NCBI GenBank assembly: GCA_905250075.1
Contig: CAJNOP010000275.1
Location: forward strand, 1-64,000
From: Rotaria sp. Silwood1
Lineage: Eukaryota > Rotifera > Eurotatoria > Philodinida > Philodinidae
Direction: 5' to 3'
DNA length: 64,000 nt
In this document: positions 1 to 11,276 of the stretch, one piece after another
Layout: each line of letters begins with the position of its first letter
Numbering within the stretch: position 1 is the stretch's first letter
Translations under genes and position numbers: made by a program
Notes under the pieces: model-generated
Told to the model about the DNA's origin: nothing
Database searches by the model: none
Seen by the model: the letters and a program-made list of their open reading frames with translations, nothing else

Positions 1-1527
1 GATCAAGTATGTTTAAATGTTCGTGATATACAAGAACTAAAACTTATTCGATTACCATCAACATTTCATGAATCTAAAGCTAAATTACGTGCTATTGATC
101 CATGTCTTATTGATATACGTCTTTCATTATCTGATGAACATAATAGAATTTCAAATGAATCAATAAAACAATATCATCAACCAATACCAATAGCTCGTTG
201 TTCACATAGTAAATCAATGGGAAGTAGTGGTAATAGTACAGTAATTTCATCGAGTTCAAATGAATCATCATCATCATTAGGTTATTTACCTATGAATAAA
301 ACTCTTGATGATTCATTTAATGAACAAATTAAAAAATTCAGTGAACTTTCAACAACACATATTCCATCAAAACCAATTACATTAGTTGCAAAAAAAGTTT
401 TACCAAAAAAAATTATACGAAATAATAATAATAATAATCGTTCATTATTATCAACAGAAATTCATCCTACAAATATAATAAAAACAACAACTGTAGATAA
501 TCATCGTAAAATATCACCTATACGTGTAACAATTACAAGTAAATTAAATCCAAATGCTACTCCATTCTATGGTCAACAACGTTCAATATCTACGACTCAA
601 AATTCATCATTTATATCCTATGAACAAAATCAATTTCAATCAAATCCTCAATCTAGTATTTCATCCAATCGTTCACAATCAATACCAAATGAAATTAATA
701 CAATCAATCGTCTTGTTCATCAACAACAAAATCGACATCGTTCTTATCAACGATTTGTTCCACCACGACAAATGGCTATAAGAAAACAATTCAATATTCA
801 ATCAACGGATAAAAAATCAAATCATGAACAATTGCCAGGTTATTCTTGTTTCATTTTTTTAATTTCAATTTTTTTTTTTTATTATTCAGGATCAATTTAT
901 CAAACATCATCGACAGTAATGGATCAGATATTATCAACACCACCTATGCGAGAACGTTTATCCGTACCAATTAATAAGCGTCCACGTCAATCACCTGTTA
1001 TTCTTCGTTCGACTGGTAGTTTACCGTATCAACATAAAAATTCAGGAGACCGTAACCAATTACAAATGCCGTTATCATTCGGAGAACCAATTGGTTCTCA
1101 TCGTGGACAACGTACTGTTTCTGGTACAAGTAGTGGTAGTAGTTTAAGTGTTGATATTGGTCCTCATTCAATAGTTCAACTTGATTCAATATCAAACGTT
1201 TTAACATCAAATGATGGTCAATATGATTTTGAAAAAGCTAATGAAGAATTTCATCGTTATTTAGCATTGGAAGAATTAGTTACTCGACATGTATCATCAG
1301 GTTATTCAACAGAATCTCATCCTGATGATGATTTAAATCAACAACAATCTCAAACAAATCCATATAAAAAAGATATTTCATTTTTTGATCGTATATCATG
1401 TACAGCTACAACAGGTACAGCTGTAGCTTATACTGAAATGGATGAAATAGAAAAAAACCGTGAAACATTTGGTGATGATGCTCTTCTTATCGGTTCTGAT
1501 TCAAATGATAATGAATGGTTTATTTAA
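1..1527 (+). CDS. LSM14: LSM14/Scd6/Trailer-hitch-family protein, 3' part
   Basis: The frame is open from base 1, so the 5' end lies outside the window. It codes for about 491 residues once a 51-nt GT-AG intron at 839-889 is removed. The first residues (DIQELKLI) fit the last strand of an Lsm fold. A long Ser/Asn/Gln-rich linker follows. The C-terminus shows the LSM14 signature in order: an FDF-like motif (YDFEKANEEF), an FFD box (KKDISFFDRIS) and a TFG box ending NRETFG. Family members are cytoplasmic P-body proteins that repress translation and bind DDX6 and 4E-T; the FFD and TFG boxes distinguish them from EDC3, which instead ends in a YjeF_N domain. The RGG repeats common in vertebrate LSM14 are not evident. 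AATAAA-type signals occur within 170 bp after the stop. The family call is firm; the exact paralogue is not. Confidence 0.82.
   Translation, partial: DQVCLNVRDIQELKLIRLPSTFHESKAKLRAIDPCLIDIRLSLSDEHNRISNESIKQYHQPIPIARCSHSKSMGSSGNSTVISSSSNESSSSLGYLPMNKTLDDSFNEQIKKFSELSTTHIPSKPITLVAKKVLPKKIIRNNNNNNRSLLSTEIHPTNIIKTTTVDNHRKISPIRVTITSKLNPNATPFYGQQRSISTTQNSSFISYEQNQFQSNPQSSISSNRSQSIPNEINTINRLVHQQQNRHRSYQRFVPPRQMAIRKQFNIQSTDKKSNHEQLPGYSCFIFLISIFFFYYSGSIYQTSSTVMDQILSTPPMRERLSVPINKRPRQSPVILRSTGSLPYQHKNSGDRNQLQMPLSFGEPIGSHRGQRTVSGTSSGSSLSVDIGPHSIVQLDSISNVLTSNDGQYDFEKANEEFHRYLALEELVTRHVSSGYSTESHPDDDLNQQQSQTNPYKKDISFFDRISCTATTGTAVAYTEMDEIEKNRETFGDDALLIGSDSNDNEWFI
839..889 (+). other. In-frame 51-nt intron of the LSM14-like gene
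   Basis: It starts GT, ends TTATTCAG, and has a long T-run before the acceptor. Its length is 17 codons with no stop, so an unspliced reading stays open and would add a hydrophobic, Phe-rich insert to a Ser/Gln-rich linker. The size and composition match other introns in the window. Confidence 0.7.
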
Positions 1528-2230
1528 AAAAGACGAAAAAAACAAAAAAAATACATTATTTTATTTCTTTTTGGTTTGTACATTTTGTTCAGTCTATTTC
1601 ATACAACATATTTTTCTTCTATTTTTATAACACTGCAGTTCTTTTTAATTCTAAAATAAAACACCAAGAATATATTTGCAATTCATAATAAATATCTTTC
1701 AATAAAAGAATACTATCTACATAAAGCTGATTTACGTTATTTATTTGAATAGGATTTAATGCTTAAAAAATACAATAAAAATTTTAATTTACCAACATTA
1801 AAACTTATTTAATTTTCCTTATTAGAAAAAGAGAGAGAGAGAGGCATCAATTTTTAGATATGATCAAGGTCAATTTATACTCTAAAATAATCGAAACAAT
1901 CAATAAGAATCTTACTCATCAGGCAATACGACGTGAAAAAAACGAAATAATAATTTTCGTGTATTATTGGACGATAAACTGTATAATATACAAGAGAAAA
2001 GAATACAAGTTTGTTGTTTTTTTTTTTTTCTACTTACAATAAATAAACTCGATTTTTTTCTTTGCATTACTCTCATTGATTCGATACGTTTTGCGGTCAC
2101 GGATGTGTGAGCAAGCAAAAAAAAAAAAGATGAAAAAGACGCGGTCTGCCGCAAAACTAAACAGTGTGTAGTATTCATAACTACTCATCAGCGTTTTTCT
2201 TTTTATCTATTGAAATAGGTTATAGAAAAT
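1528..2230. other. Intergenic, A+T-rich
   Basis: Probable 3' UTR of the upstream gene with AATAAA-like hexamers, a short GA repeat near 1831, then the promoter and leader of the next gene. Short ORFs here have no coding character. Two AG sites (about 2219 and 2226) lie just before the next ATG and could accept a 5'-UTR intron or a spliced leader. Confidence 0.5.
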
Positions 2231-3393
2231 ATGCAAGCATTCATGTTTGCGATTAGTATTATATTATTAGTATTTATACAACGAGTTGAATCAACATATT
2301 ATGTTTATACATATGATGATGGCATTGGTAATGACGAGCATTGTTGTCTTGTACGATTAGGTGAAAATTTTTGTGTAGCAAAACCACTTACACGTAGTTT
2401 ATTACAAGTAAATAAAGCATGTCAACGATTGGGTATTAATGAAAAAACTACAAATGATTTAAATAAAATTGTTCGTCGTTTAAATGTTGAAAAATCAGAA
2501 AAAATTGGTGATAAAATACTTTTACAATTACAAACACCATTAGATAAAAATATACTTAAAAATGATCTTTTATGTTTATCATCAACAACAAATAATATTA
2601 ATTTAGAAAAATGTTTTGTTGAATTAGCTGATGAACAACATAAAAAAAAGAGTAAGAAAAATTTTGAAATATATATACAAAAAATTTATTTTTCAATATT
2701 ATAGATAAAAAAGGTCATCATCATCATAGTGAACAAGGTAAAAATGAAACAGCTGATAAAGTAGTTATTGAAGAAAAACCTACTAATGAAAAAGAAATTC
2801 GTCTTCTTGAAGTATCTGAACCAATACAAATTCTTGAAGGACATGGTCTTGTTTTTAATCAAATTTATGAACTTAATTTAACTAATTTTCGACCAACAAC
2901 AAATCAACAACGTGATTGTTGGTCATGGTATCGTACACATACAAAAAAATTATGTAATCATCCAAGAAATTTTATGAAAACATGTATTTCTTTAAATCAT
3001 CAACGTGAAAAATGTATTGAAAAACTTTTCTATAAAAAAATTAATGATGAACAACAAGAATCATATTTAAAAAATTCAATTACAATTGGTTCGAAATTAT
3101 ATTGTGAAGATGGTAATAAACAAAACAAATTTCTTGGTTATCATCAGCAAAGTCAAATATGTTTTTTAACACATACACAAATATCAATTCAACATAAATT
3201 TACTGATTTTGTTAGTTTATCCGATAAAAATAAAAATAAAAATGTACTTCAATTTATATCAAATGATACAAAATTAACAAATGAATTTGAACATGATTGT
3301 CATGATAAAGTAACATTAGCTGAAATAAAAAAATCATTAGAAAAACAAGCTGAATCAAATATACCTGATGATAATGCATCACAACAAGAATAA
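2231..3393 (+). CDS. Secreted Cys-containing protein of unknown function, two exons
   Basis: Model: join(2231..2651, 2705..3393), 369 aa. The 53-nt intron (GTAAGA...TTATAG) restores one frame across a stop that otherwise ends the first ORF. Residues 1-22 form a clear signal peptide (MQAFMFAISIILLVFIQ then a small-residue site). The mature part has scattered cysteines, including a CC pair near residue 38, a charged Lys/Glu middle with a short His run just after the splice junction, and a Cys-containing C-terminal third. I recognise no family. Expected to be extracellular. Codon use matches the neighbouring genes, so I consider it real. Confidence 0.7.
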
Positions 3394-4018
3394 AACAAAA
3401 GACAAAAAATAAAATAAAATAAAACAAAAACTTTCGAAACCTTAAAATAGTTTTCTTTTTTTTTTCTTTCACTTTTTTCTTTTGTTTTTCTTTTCAAATC
3501 AATTTTAATTAAAATAAAAGTAGTAGTATAGGAATATTTGACACATTCACATACACAAAAACAAAAATACAAAGTTTATGCTGGTCAATGTCATTTTTCA
3601 CAGGATCATATTTGAGGCTATTGAAAGAAGAAATATGATAAATGATATTTGAATCGATGGTAATGCTAAAGAAAAAAAAAGAATAATATATACAAGTCAG
3701 ATATAGGATTTTGTTGTATCGTATAGGTTAGTTTCGTATTAGATAGATTATCAATGTCATGATTTAGACATATGTTTGTTTCAATGCAAAAAAACAAAAA
3801 TGAAATATTTAGGAGATTCCAAAAAGTTATTATTCACCTTTTTCATTTCAATAACTTTAATAATCGTCATGGTTCGTGTATAATTGAAAAATGGTTATAT
3901 GCGAAACCTTCTAGAATCGAGAATAGTGATTCATCGTTTAAGTAGTCTTTTTTTTTGCTTTCTATACTCTGAACTTATTCATTCTAACAAGAAGTTTAGA
4001 AAAGTTTAAGCATAAATA
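3394..4018. other. Convergent intergenic region
   Basis: Lies between the 3' ends of the secreted-protein gene (+) and the chitin-binding gene (-). It is homopolymer-rich (long A and T runs), and I see no ORF with coding character. Confidence 0.5.
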
Positions 4019-6506
4019 TCAACTTTTTTTTGATTTAGAAAACTTATCAACTTTAATTAAATGTCTTTTATCAGTGAAAAAATCCTTACCAAAACAAGGT
4101 ACTTGATCAGCAGATGTACATCGACCCATATTTCTATTAAAACGTTGACCATTTGGACAACGACTTTGATTTACTACACGATTATCTAAACATTGTATAT
4201 ATGATTGACAATTTGGTTTTGTTCGATCAAGATAAAATCCATCACCATGATCAGTACATGATGGAACAAAACTACATAAATTTTTTGCAGCATCATAATT
4301 TGATAAATAATGACCTTAATTTACAAAAAAAAACAACAACAAACGACATTGTCTATCAAAAAAAAAATCTTTTTGATATGTTTTTTTTTTTTCGGTATTA
4401 CTTACATTTACTTAAACATTGTCGTCGTCCATCACATTTTACTTTTTTATATGGTAAACATTTACGAATTTGTATATCAAATAAATTTGGATGTGAACAT
4501 GATTGAAGAATTAATTTACCTGATATACATTCATAATAATGACAACAACTTGTTAAATCAATAAAACGAGCACCTTCATTTTTTGTTGTACATTTATTAT
4601 TACCTATTGAAATAAATTATTTTGAAAACTTTTCGAATTCATAGTGACTCTAAAAATTGATCCGATTGATTTTATTTCGATTACATGAGGAATTCAAATA
4701 GTAAGTAAAATCTCGAATTTTCGACGAAATCTTTTGACCGAACTACTACATCAATATTTAAAAAATCACCATCTTTCCAAAACATCCGAACAAAAAAATG
4801 CATGAAAACGGAATTTCGTTATAACGAAGTCTCACTCAAACTTAAAATAATTCTATATAATTCGATCGAATAGTTATGTGATTTTATTTATTCAACCTTG
4901 AGATATGAGAAGATGATCGCATTTGACATCGTTTTCATGTATTACTTTATTCGAATGTTTTGCAATCATGATAGGTTTTCAAAACAATTTTGTCTTATAT
5001 AATATTAGATAAAAAAATCAATCCAGAGTTCTACACTTTCGATTCTTAATACGAGTTACTATTATGAAAAAGAAAATAAAAAAATTTTATACATTGAACA
5101 TTTTGTGTATAATCACAACTTTGTTTATCAGGACTATATTGAAGTTGTGCTGGACAATGTGATACAAGATCAGTACCATGATAACAATCATGATAAATTG
5201 AACAATCATATGGATCTGGTACACGCCATGATTTACTTTGAGGACATATTATTGATGGTTTATAAATATCGGATGATGAAGGAGCAACTGGAATATCTGT
5301 TAGAATATAAGATGATGGATAAGTTGTGTCTCGACGTATCCATGGTGCATTACGAATTGTCGATAATGAAATAGACGATGCTGGACTAAGATTCTTCACT
5401 GGGCCTATAGATTTTTAAAGAAAATTTATTCAAAAAAAAGTTTTTTCAAAATAAATTTACAGTCTGATTGTGCAGGCCAAACACACATTTTTTCAGCTTG
5501 TGACCAATATAAACCTTTTTTACATAGTTTAGCTTGTGGTATGCCTTAAAAAAAAACGAAATAACATTATATTGACTTTTAGAGTCGATATTTTAATTAA
5601 ATCTTTATACAGTTTATTTCTAATAGAATTATGATCTTAAATATTATTCTTGTTAGATGAATTTGAAATCTTACAATCTATGACATTAGAAATGATCACT
5701 ATATTTAATAGAAACATTTATTATTGTATCAATGATCAATATTTTCTATGTAAATACTAATTGTAGTGATTGAATCGCCTAGACTTTCTTTTCCTTAGTA
5801 AACAAACGACATGAATCTTTCTTTCTTTCTTAGTTTAATTGTAAGAATTGTTTTACTCGATGTCACGTCTATTCTTACCATTTGCACAATAAGCATATTG
5901 TTTACAATCAGTTGGATGAGCTATATAGTCATTATCAATAGATTGACATAAATAATCAAAAATTGAACCATGTGATATATTATTCTTAATAGGAATCTTA
6001 TAATCTAAAATTAAAATAAATTTAATAAAAAAAAATAATATTTTTTTTCCTATTTGAATTTCAACTTAGTGGATAAAGAATATGTCTTGTTGTTGTTGTT
6101 GTTGTTGCACTTGTTGTAGCTGGAAGAGTATCATCATATGATGTATGATTACAATTAACCTAAATCATTGAGAAAAATATTAAATTTTAAAGAAAATAAT
6201 AAGAAATTATTTTACATTCATAGCCCAATCACATTCATTTTTAATTGGATTAAATAAAAGATCATCTTTACATGCTTTAACTGAATGTGTTGTACCAACA
6301 CAAATATGATAAAGCCAACAATCACGTTTATCTGGAAAAAATCCATCTTTTTCACATACAAAATTTTCAGTTCTTGTTATTTGAATAATAATAACTATTT
6401 TGTTTTTTGTAAAATGAAAATAATTTTATTTGATTAGATAATTAAAATAATAAAACTTACAAATAATTAATAAATAAAATAAACATCGATTTGACTCGTA
6501 TGACAT
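4019..6506 (-). CDS. Secreted protein with five chitin-binding type-2 (peritrophin-A) domains
   Basis: Model: complement(join(4019..4314, 4406..4603, 5093..5404, 5461..5544, 5879..6004, 6066..6159, 6216..6394, 6461..6506)), 444 aa. All junctions have GT-AG ends and matching phases, and the total is an exact multiple of three. Residues 1 to about 25 are a hydrophobic signal peptide, split by the first intron. Five six-Cys ChtBD2/CBM14 domains follow at about 24-78, 118-177, 227-281, 285-338 and 360-410, each with the C-x-Y/I-x-x-C aromatic core (for example CSIYHDC, CQSYIQC). A Thr-rich spacer separates domains 1 and 2. This architecture is that of peritrophin or obstructor-like matrix proteins that bind chitin, here plausibly in the trophi, gut lining or egg shell. 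The last exon may instead use a donor at about 4090 and continue, but reading to the TGA is simplest. Confidence 0.8.
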
Positions 6507-7750
6507 GATGATAATTGAACATTCATTGTAAACATTTTTGAAATAACATTTTTCTTTTTTGAAATTCTTTATTAAATCATTTTTCAATGTATAACAAAAA
6601 AAAGAATCATTTATTATAAGTGATAATAATAAAGAAGAAGAAGAGTATTCTGTTGTAGTAGCTTCAAATGTATTCTTATTCTTTCTTTACATTGATGTAT
6701 GATGAACAAACAAACGAACGAACGAAACAAAGAGAAAGTTATTTAAATAAATGTTAATACCTATGTCGAACATTCAATGAGAAAATACTAGAAAGATGAA
6801 GGGCAATGAGTAAAAGAATGGAAGAAAGAAAGACAAGAAGAAGAAAAAAAAACGAAAAGAGAAGAACGTATGATAGTAAAACTTAATAACAATAGATATT
6901 TAATGATCTTGAAGTAATCTTTTGTTTCTTGTACATATGTTGAATTAGAAAAGAAAACAAAAAACATCTGTTATAAAGGACATATTCATTGTTTAATAAA
7001 ATAAATGACATTTTCAAATAAAAATATCGACCATCTGTGATAAAATAAAAGAAAAATTTTTCATTAATCTATGTCAATTCTTTTATCCTTCTAAAGAATC
7101 TATCAAAAGTTTCTTTTAACTAATACCATTGATAAAAAGTGCGACAAGTTTTTTTTATTCTCAACATTGATAAAACAATGCGTCAAGATTAATATGTGAT
7201 TAATCAAAGGTCGATTACGTAAATTTATTCTTTCGTTTTAGGTACAAAATCATTTATGCATATATTTAGATACTTTATGTCATCTTAAACACATTTCATT
7301 GTTATTATTATTATCAAAATAGGACTTCTTTTAATTCAACTAGAATGAAAGTTCGAGTTTGTTTTTTGTTAGTTCACAAGAAAAAGAAAAAATCTCAAAT
7401 GCAAAAAACTTGCAATGATAATCAATATGTTTGAATACACTAATTTTAGTAATAAAAATATATTCAATTTTTTTGTATACAAAAAAAAAGCAATCATGCT
7501 ATTCATAATCTTTTAACACGTTTCAATACTTTGCATTATGTTGTTTTCATTTTGAGTAGGAGTTTTAGATTATCGTATGTAGAGCTTGACAACTTCAAAA
7601 TTTTTGAGCTCACACCCGATCAAGTATGAGTCAGGAATCAATCCCATGGTATAAGTATACATAAAGATAATCTGGTGTTATATAACAATTACAGATGATT
7701 ATCAAGTAGACATTTTCTCAAAATTTTCAATTATGATAAGTGGAATATAC
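6507..7750. other. Intergenic, probable promoter of the chitin-binding gene
   Basis: Upstream of the chitin-binding gene and downstream of the JmjC gene. A+T-rich with GAA/GAAGAA-rich stretches near 6640 and 6830. No credible ORF. Confidence 0.5.
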
Positions 7751-7963
7751 CAGAGATGGACAAAGTCGCACCGCGCCTCCCCGCGCCGTTGCTCACGCCT
7801 ACGCTATACTAGTCTGAGCTTCGATGAGCGCATGCTTAGAGCATCCCGGTATTCGGTGGAGTTTGAGAAACTGATTGGTAGAGCAAAGAGAAAGAGAGAT
7901 GTGCGTAGCGCCTAGGCGCGAGCAGCGGCGCGAGGAGGCGCGGTGCGATTTTGTCCATCTCTG
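7751..7963. mobile_element. hAT-type MITE, 213 bp, with 8-bp target duplication
   Basis: The 50-bp terminal inverted repeats begin CAGAGATGGACAAA and match at 46 of 50 positions. They are G+C-rich in an otherwise A+T-rich neighbourhood. The flanks carry an 8-bp duplication, GAATATAC, at 7743-7750 and 7964-7971. Known biology: CAGRG-type termini with 8-bp duplications are characteristic of hAT transposons. There is no transposase coding capacity, so it is non-autonomous. Short ORFs across it are by-products of the repeats. Confidence 0.88.
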
Positions 7964-8048
7964 GAATATACTATCATCAAGAATATACAATGAGATAATA
8001 TTTCAAGCTATAGTTGATATTAACAAATCTATTTTTGTGGACAAAAAA

Positions 8049-10674
8049 TTAAACAGAAAGTAATTTATTATAAATTAAATCAATTGTATCAGGTGCAGTC
8101 ATAGCTTTTAAAAGACGTTTTAAGAGAATTTCATCATTTGATTCATTAGAACATATATTCGTAGAAATATTATTATTTGATTTTGATAAATTAATATGTT
8201 CAAATAATGTACTTGTTAAACGTTGTTCATGTACATGATTAGCTGGAGTAATTATATATCGATATCGTTTTAATGGAGGTTCTTTTATTTCATTTGTTGA
8301 ATCTAAATCCATTAATAAACTAGATAATAAAGTTAAATTTGTTGTTGGATCAGTAGCAACCTAAATATGAAGATTTAACATAAAGAAAAATGAAATCTTT
8401 TTTGTTTTTTTCTCCTCAGATATTTATACTTCATTATGATTTAACCATTGATCAGATGAATAATCATGTGATATCATAGTTGATGTAATAATTTGTCGAA
8501 CAAGCATTTCTTTGATTCGTTCTATATGATCATCAGGCTATATATATCAAATTAATAAGTATAATCTTATTTATTCAATTTAAAAATTATTTACTTGTTC
8601 TAACCAACTATTAACTGAAATAGTTATTGAATCAAGAGATAAAACAAAATGCCACCAATGTTTTGGTACAAATAAAACATCGCCAGGTTCAAGAATTATA
8701 TCATAAACATCAATATTCTATGATAATTTAATTGACATAATCGAAAAACAAAAAAAAAACAATTTTACTTTGAATTTATCCAATACAGATGGATCAATAT
8801 CAAGATAAACACTAGATTCTTCATATGGTATACGTGTTTGTAATTGACCTATTGGACTATCTGATGGAAATAATAACCATCGTTTTCTAAATTTAATTCA
8901 AAATATTCATCATTTATAAATAATTTTATGTTTTAAGATGTATGACACTTCGAAATTTGAACGAAACTTATTTTTTAGCCCTTTTCTAGTCATGATTGAA
9001 TAGGATTTAGATATGGACGAGATTGTTCCAAAACTAGGACCAACACGTTTTCATTGGGAATGATATCTTTTATGGTCGTGTAAGATGTGTGTCAAATGTT
9101 ATAAAACTTCATGCGAATATTATTGAGTAATGATTATTTCACTATTTACTGTTACAATTTTGATAGTAAAATTAATCTTTTGTTTATTTGTCGTCAACGA
9201 TAGAATTGTCAAACACATAAATATGTAGAATATAGGAAGTATGAGAGAGAGAATATTTGAAGTTATGCAAGATATCTCAAGTTCATTGACACTGTATAAA
9301 TTAACAGCAACTTACTTTCCAACAATTTGAGCAACAAAATTAATTCCATATGTATCATAATGACAAGGTGTATGAGCACCTTGAGAACCAATCCATAATG
9401 TTGATTCTTTTCCACACCGATCTTTTAAACCCATATCAGCCCATTTGATCATCTTTAAAAAAATAATTTACATAAGTTTTTTTTTCTAATTATATAATCA
9501 ATATACATACATTTATTAAAGGATGTGATTCATTTTCAAATAATTCAGGTAAATGTATATAATCTGCATAAGCAAAATATTCTTTATTTGAATATTGTTT
9601 TAATGGATGATCAATTGGAAGAGAATTATTATCGATTGATGTTGTCCAAGAAAGAAAATCATCAACAGTTGATTGAATATGAATACAATCTTTTTCAAAT
9701 TGAACACGATCACCTTTAACAAATATTTCATTTATTAAAAGTTTTGATGAAAATCAATTTATATGAAACTAACGAGGGAACGAGTTCAACAGACCAATTA
9801 GGTTTTTAATGAAAGTTATCGGTTATACTGATTCCTATTAAGAACCTGAGAAATCTGCTTAGATCTTCATAGAGTATGTCGAATTGTTAAAAAGATAATA
9901 ATCTTTTCATTCGAGTGGTACATTTTCAAGGTCGAGAAGAAGTTGAAGTCAATCTTGATTTCAACTTTTCTCAATTTTTGGGAAACCTTCAGGAGACTTA
10001 ACTGGAGCTTTCAAAAGACATCAGTTTATACAAAAAATATCATACGTCGAAAAATGACTTCGATATCAGTAATCATATAAACACGAGAAATATGATCATG
10101 AAATTCTTTTTTTCACTTCGAGCAGGATTCGAAGATACTATATATGAAATTTAATAGAAATTCATTAATTGTAAAGATTCATTTATTTTGATATTTCATC
10201 ATTTTTTGTTCTCAATGAAATTTCGATATGCATGTTTGAATTTCATTTAAAACATAGTTATATGTTTTTTTTTTCAAATTTGATATCGTTGATTAATTGT
10301 GAACTTCCCTTGTATAGAAATAGGCAATGTTTTATGATAAGAATCTTTTCTCTAACTGAAGACAGAAAGGTGTAGTTTCATTTTTTTTTTTTTTGCCTAA
10401 TTGAAATTCTAGTTTTGTTCTATTCAAGCATATCTTAAGGACAAAATAGCAGTATTCATTATAGGCTATCAAGGTTTATAGAATATCTTAGTAATAAACT
10501 ACCGAATAATGATTTTTGTTGTTTGCCAATTCGAAATGATAATAATTTTTGTTTGAGTAAATCAGCCAAACGTTGTCCTCCTATCCATGAATATGAATCA
10601 TCAATGATCGTTGCACCTTTGAATATATATGGTACATTCCAATCTGTTGCTGCTATCATTATTGATGATGTCAT
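8049..10674 (-). CDS. HSPBAP1: HSPBAP1-like JmjC-domain protein
   Basis: Model: complement(join(8049..8360, 8430..8537, 8595..8717, 8769..8886, 9316..9452, 9511..9713, 10503..10674)), 390 aa, all phases consistent. Predicted Fe(II)/2-oxoglutarate dioxygenase fold. The metal site is HYD at H156 and D158 (HTPCHYDTYG) with the distal His at 233 in the stretch FVPKHWWHFV. Flanking blocks strongly recall HSPBAP1: YADY, then ESTLWIGSQGAHTP, RIPYEESSVY, LEPGDVLFVP and ITISVNSWLE. Human HSPBAP1 binds HSP27; whether the enzyme is active and on what substrate is not established. Two introns are long (8887-9315 and 9714-10502) against 51-68 nt elsewhere. The start ATG gives a short N-terminus beginning MTSSIMIAATDW. 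Confidence 0.82.
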
Positions 10675-11276
10675 TTTATCTAAATATTTTTTTATAAATC
10701 TATATATTATTAATCATAGATATTATTCGATAATCAATATGTAATTTTTATTTATATCTTAGCACACATATATTGATATATATTCTTTTTTTTTCTTTTA
10801 AATATTCTTACGCTCGACTGCGTTTATTCTGCATACATATATAAATAGGTGTGCATGTATATAAGAGACTTTTGTTCGTTTTCGTTGACACTTATTCTTT
10901 CGTCCTATCTAATATTTCAAAGTGAATCCATTATATAAAAGAAGAAACATAACAATATTTCTTCTATTATTTTCCGATTAATTTTATATTATGTTCAATA
11001 ACTAATGAACATGTCCTTCAATATCATATATATCAAAGAAAGAACGAAAAAACGATATACTGATTAATATTTTACAATTAAAAGTATTCAACAAACAATA
11101 GATTATTTGGTTGTTAACTTATTCAATTATTAACTATGGGTAATCGGGTAAGATTAAAAGAACAAAAAGAAAAAATATCGAAAGATAAACAACATTTAAA
11201 CTATTTATTTGTCCTTAATAATAATTACATACACATAGTCAACATTAAGAGAAGCGATATACAGATATATATATGA
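10675..11276. other. Intergenic, JmjC gene promoter and brm 3' flank
   Basis: A+T-rich. No ORF of note and no repeat recognised. Confidence 0.5.

Noticed and set aside
4153..4564. Plus-strand His/Asp/Asn-rich ORFs
   Set aside because: Antisense of the last two exons of the chitin-binding gene.
7733..8063. Overlapping short ORFs rich in Arg and Ser on both strands
   Set aside because: They lie across the hAT MITE and reflect its G+C-rich inverted repeats.
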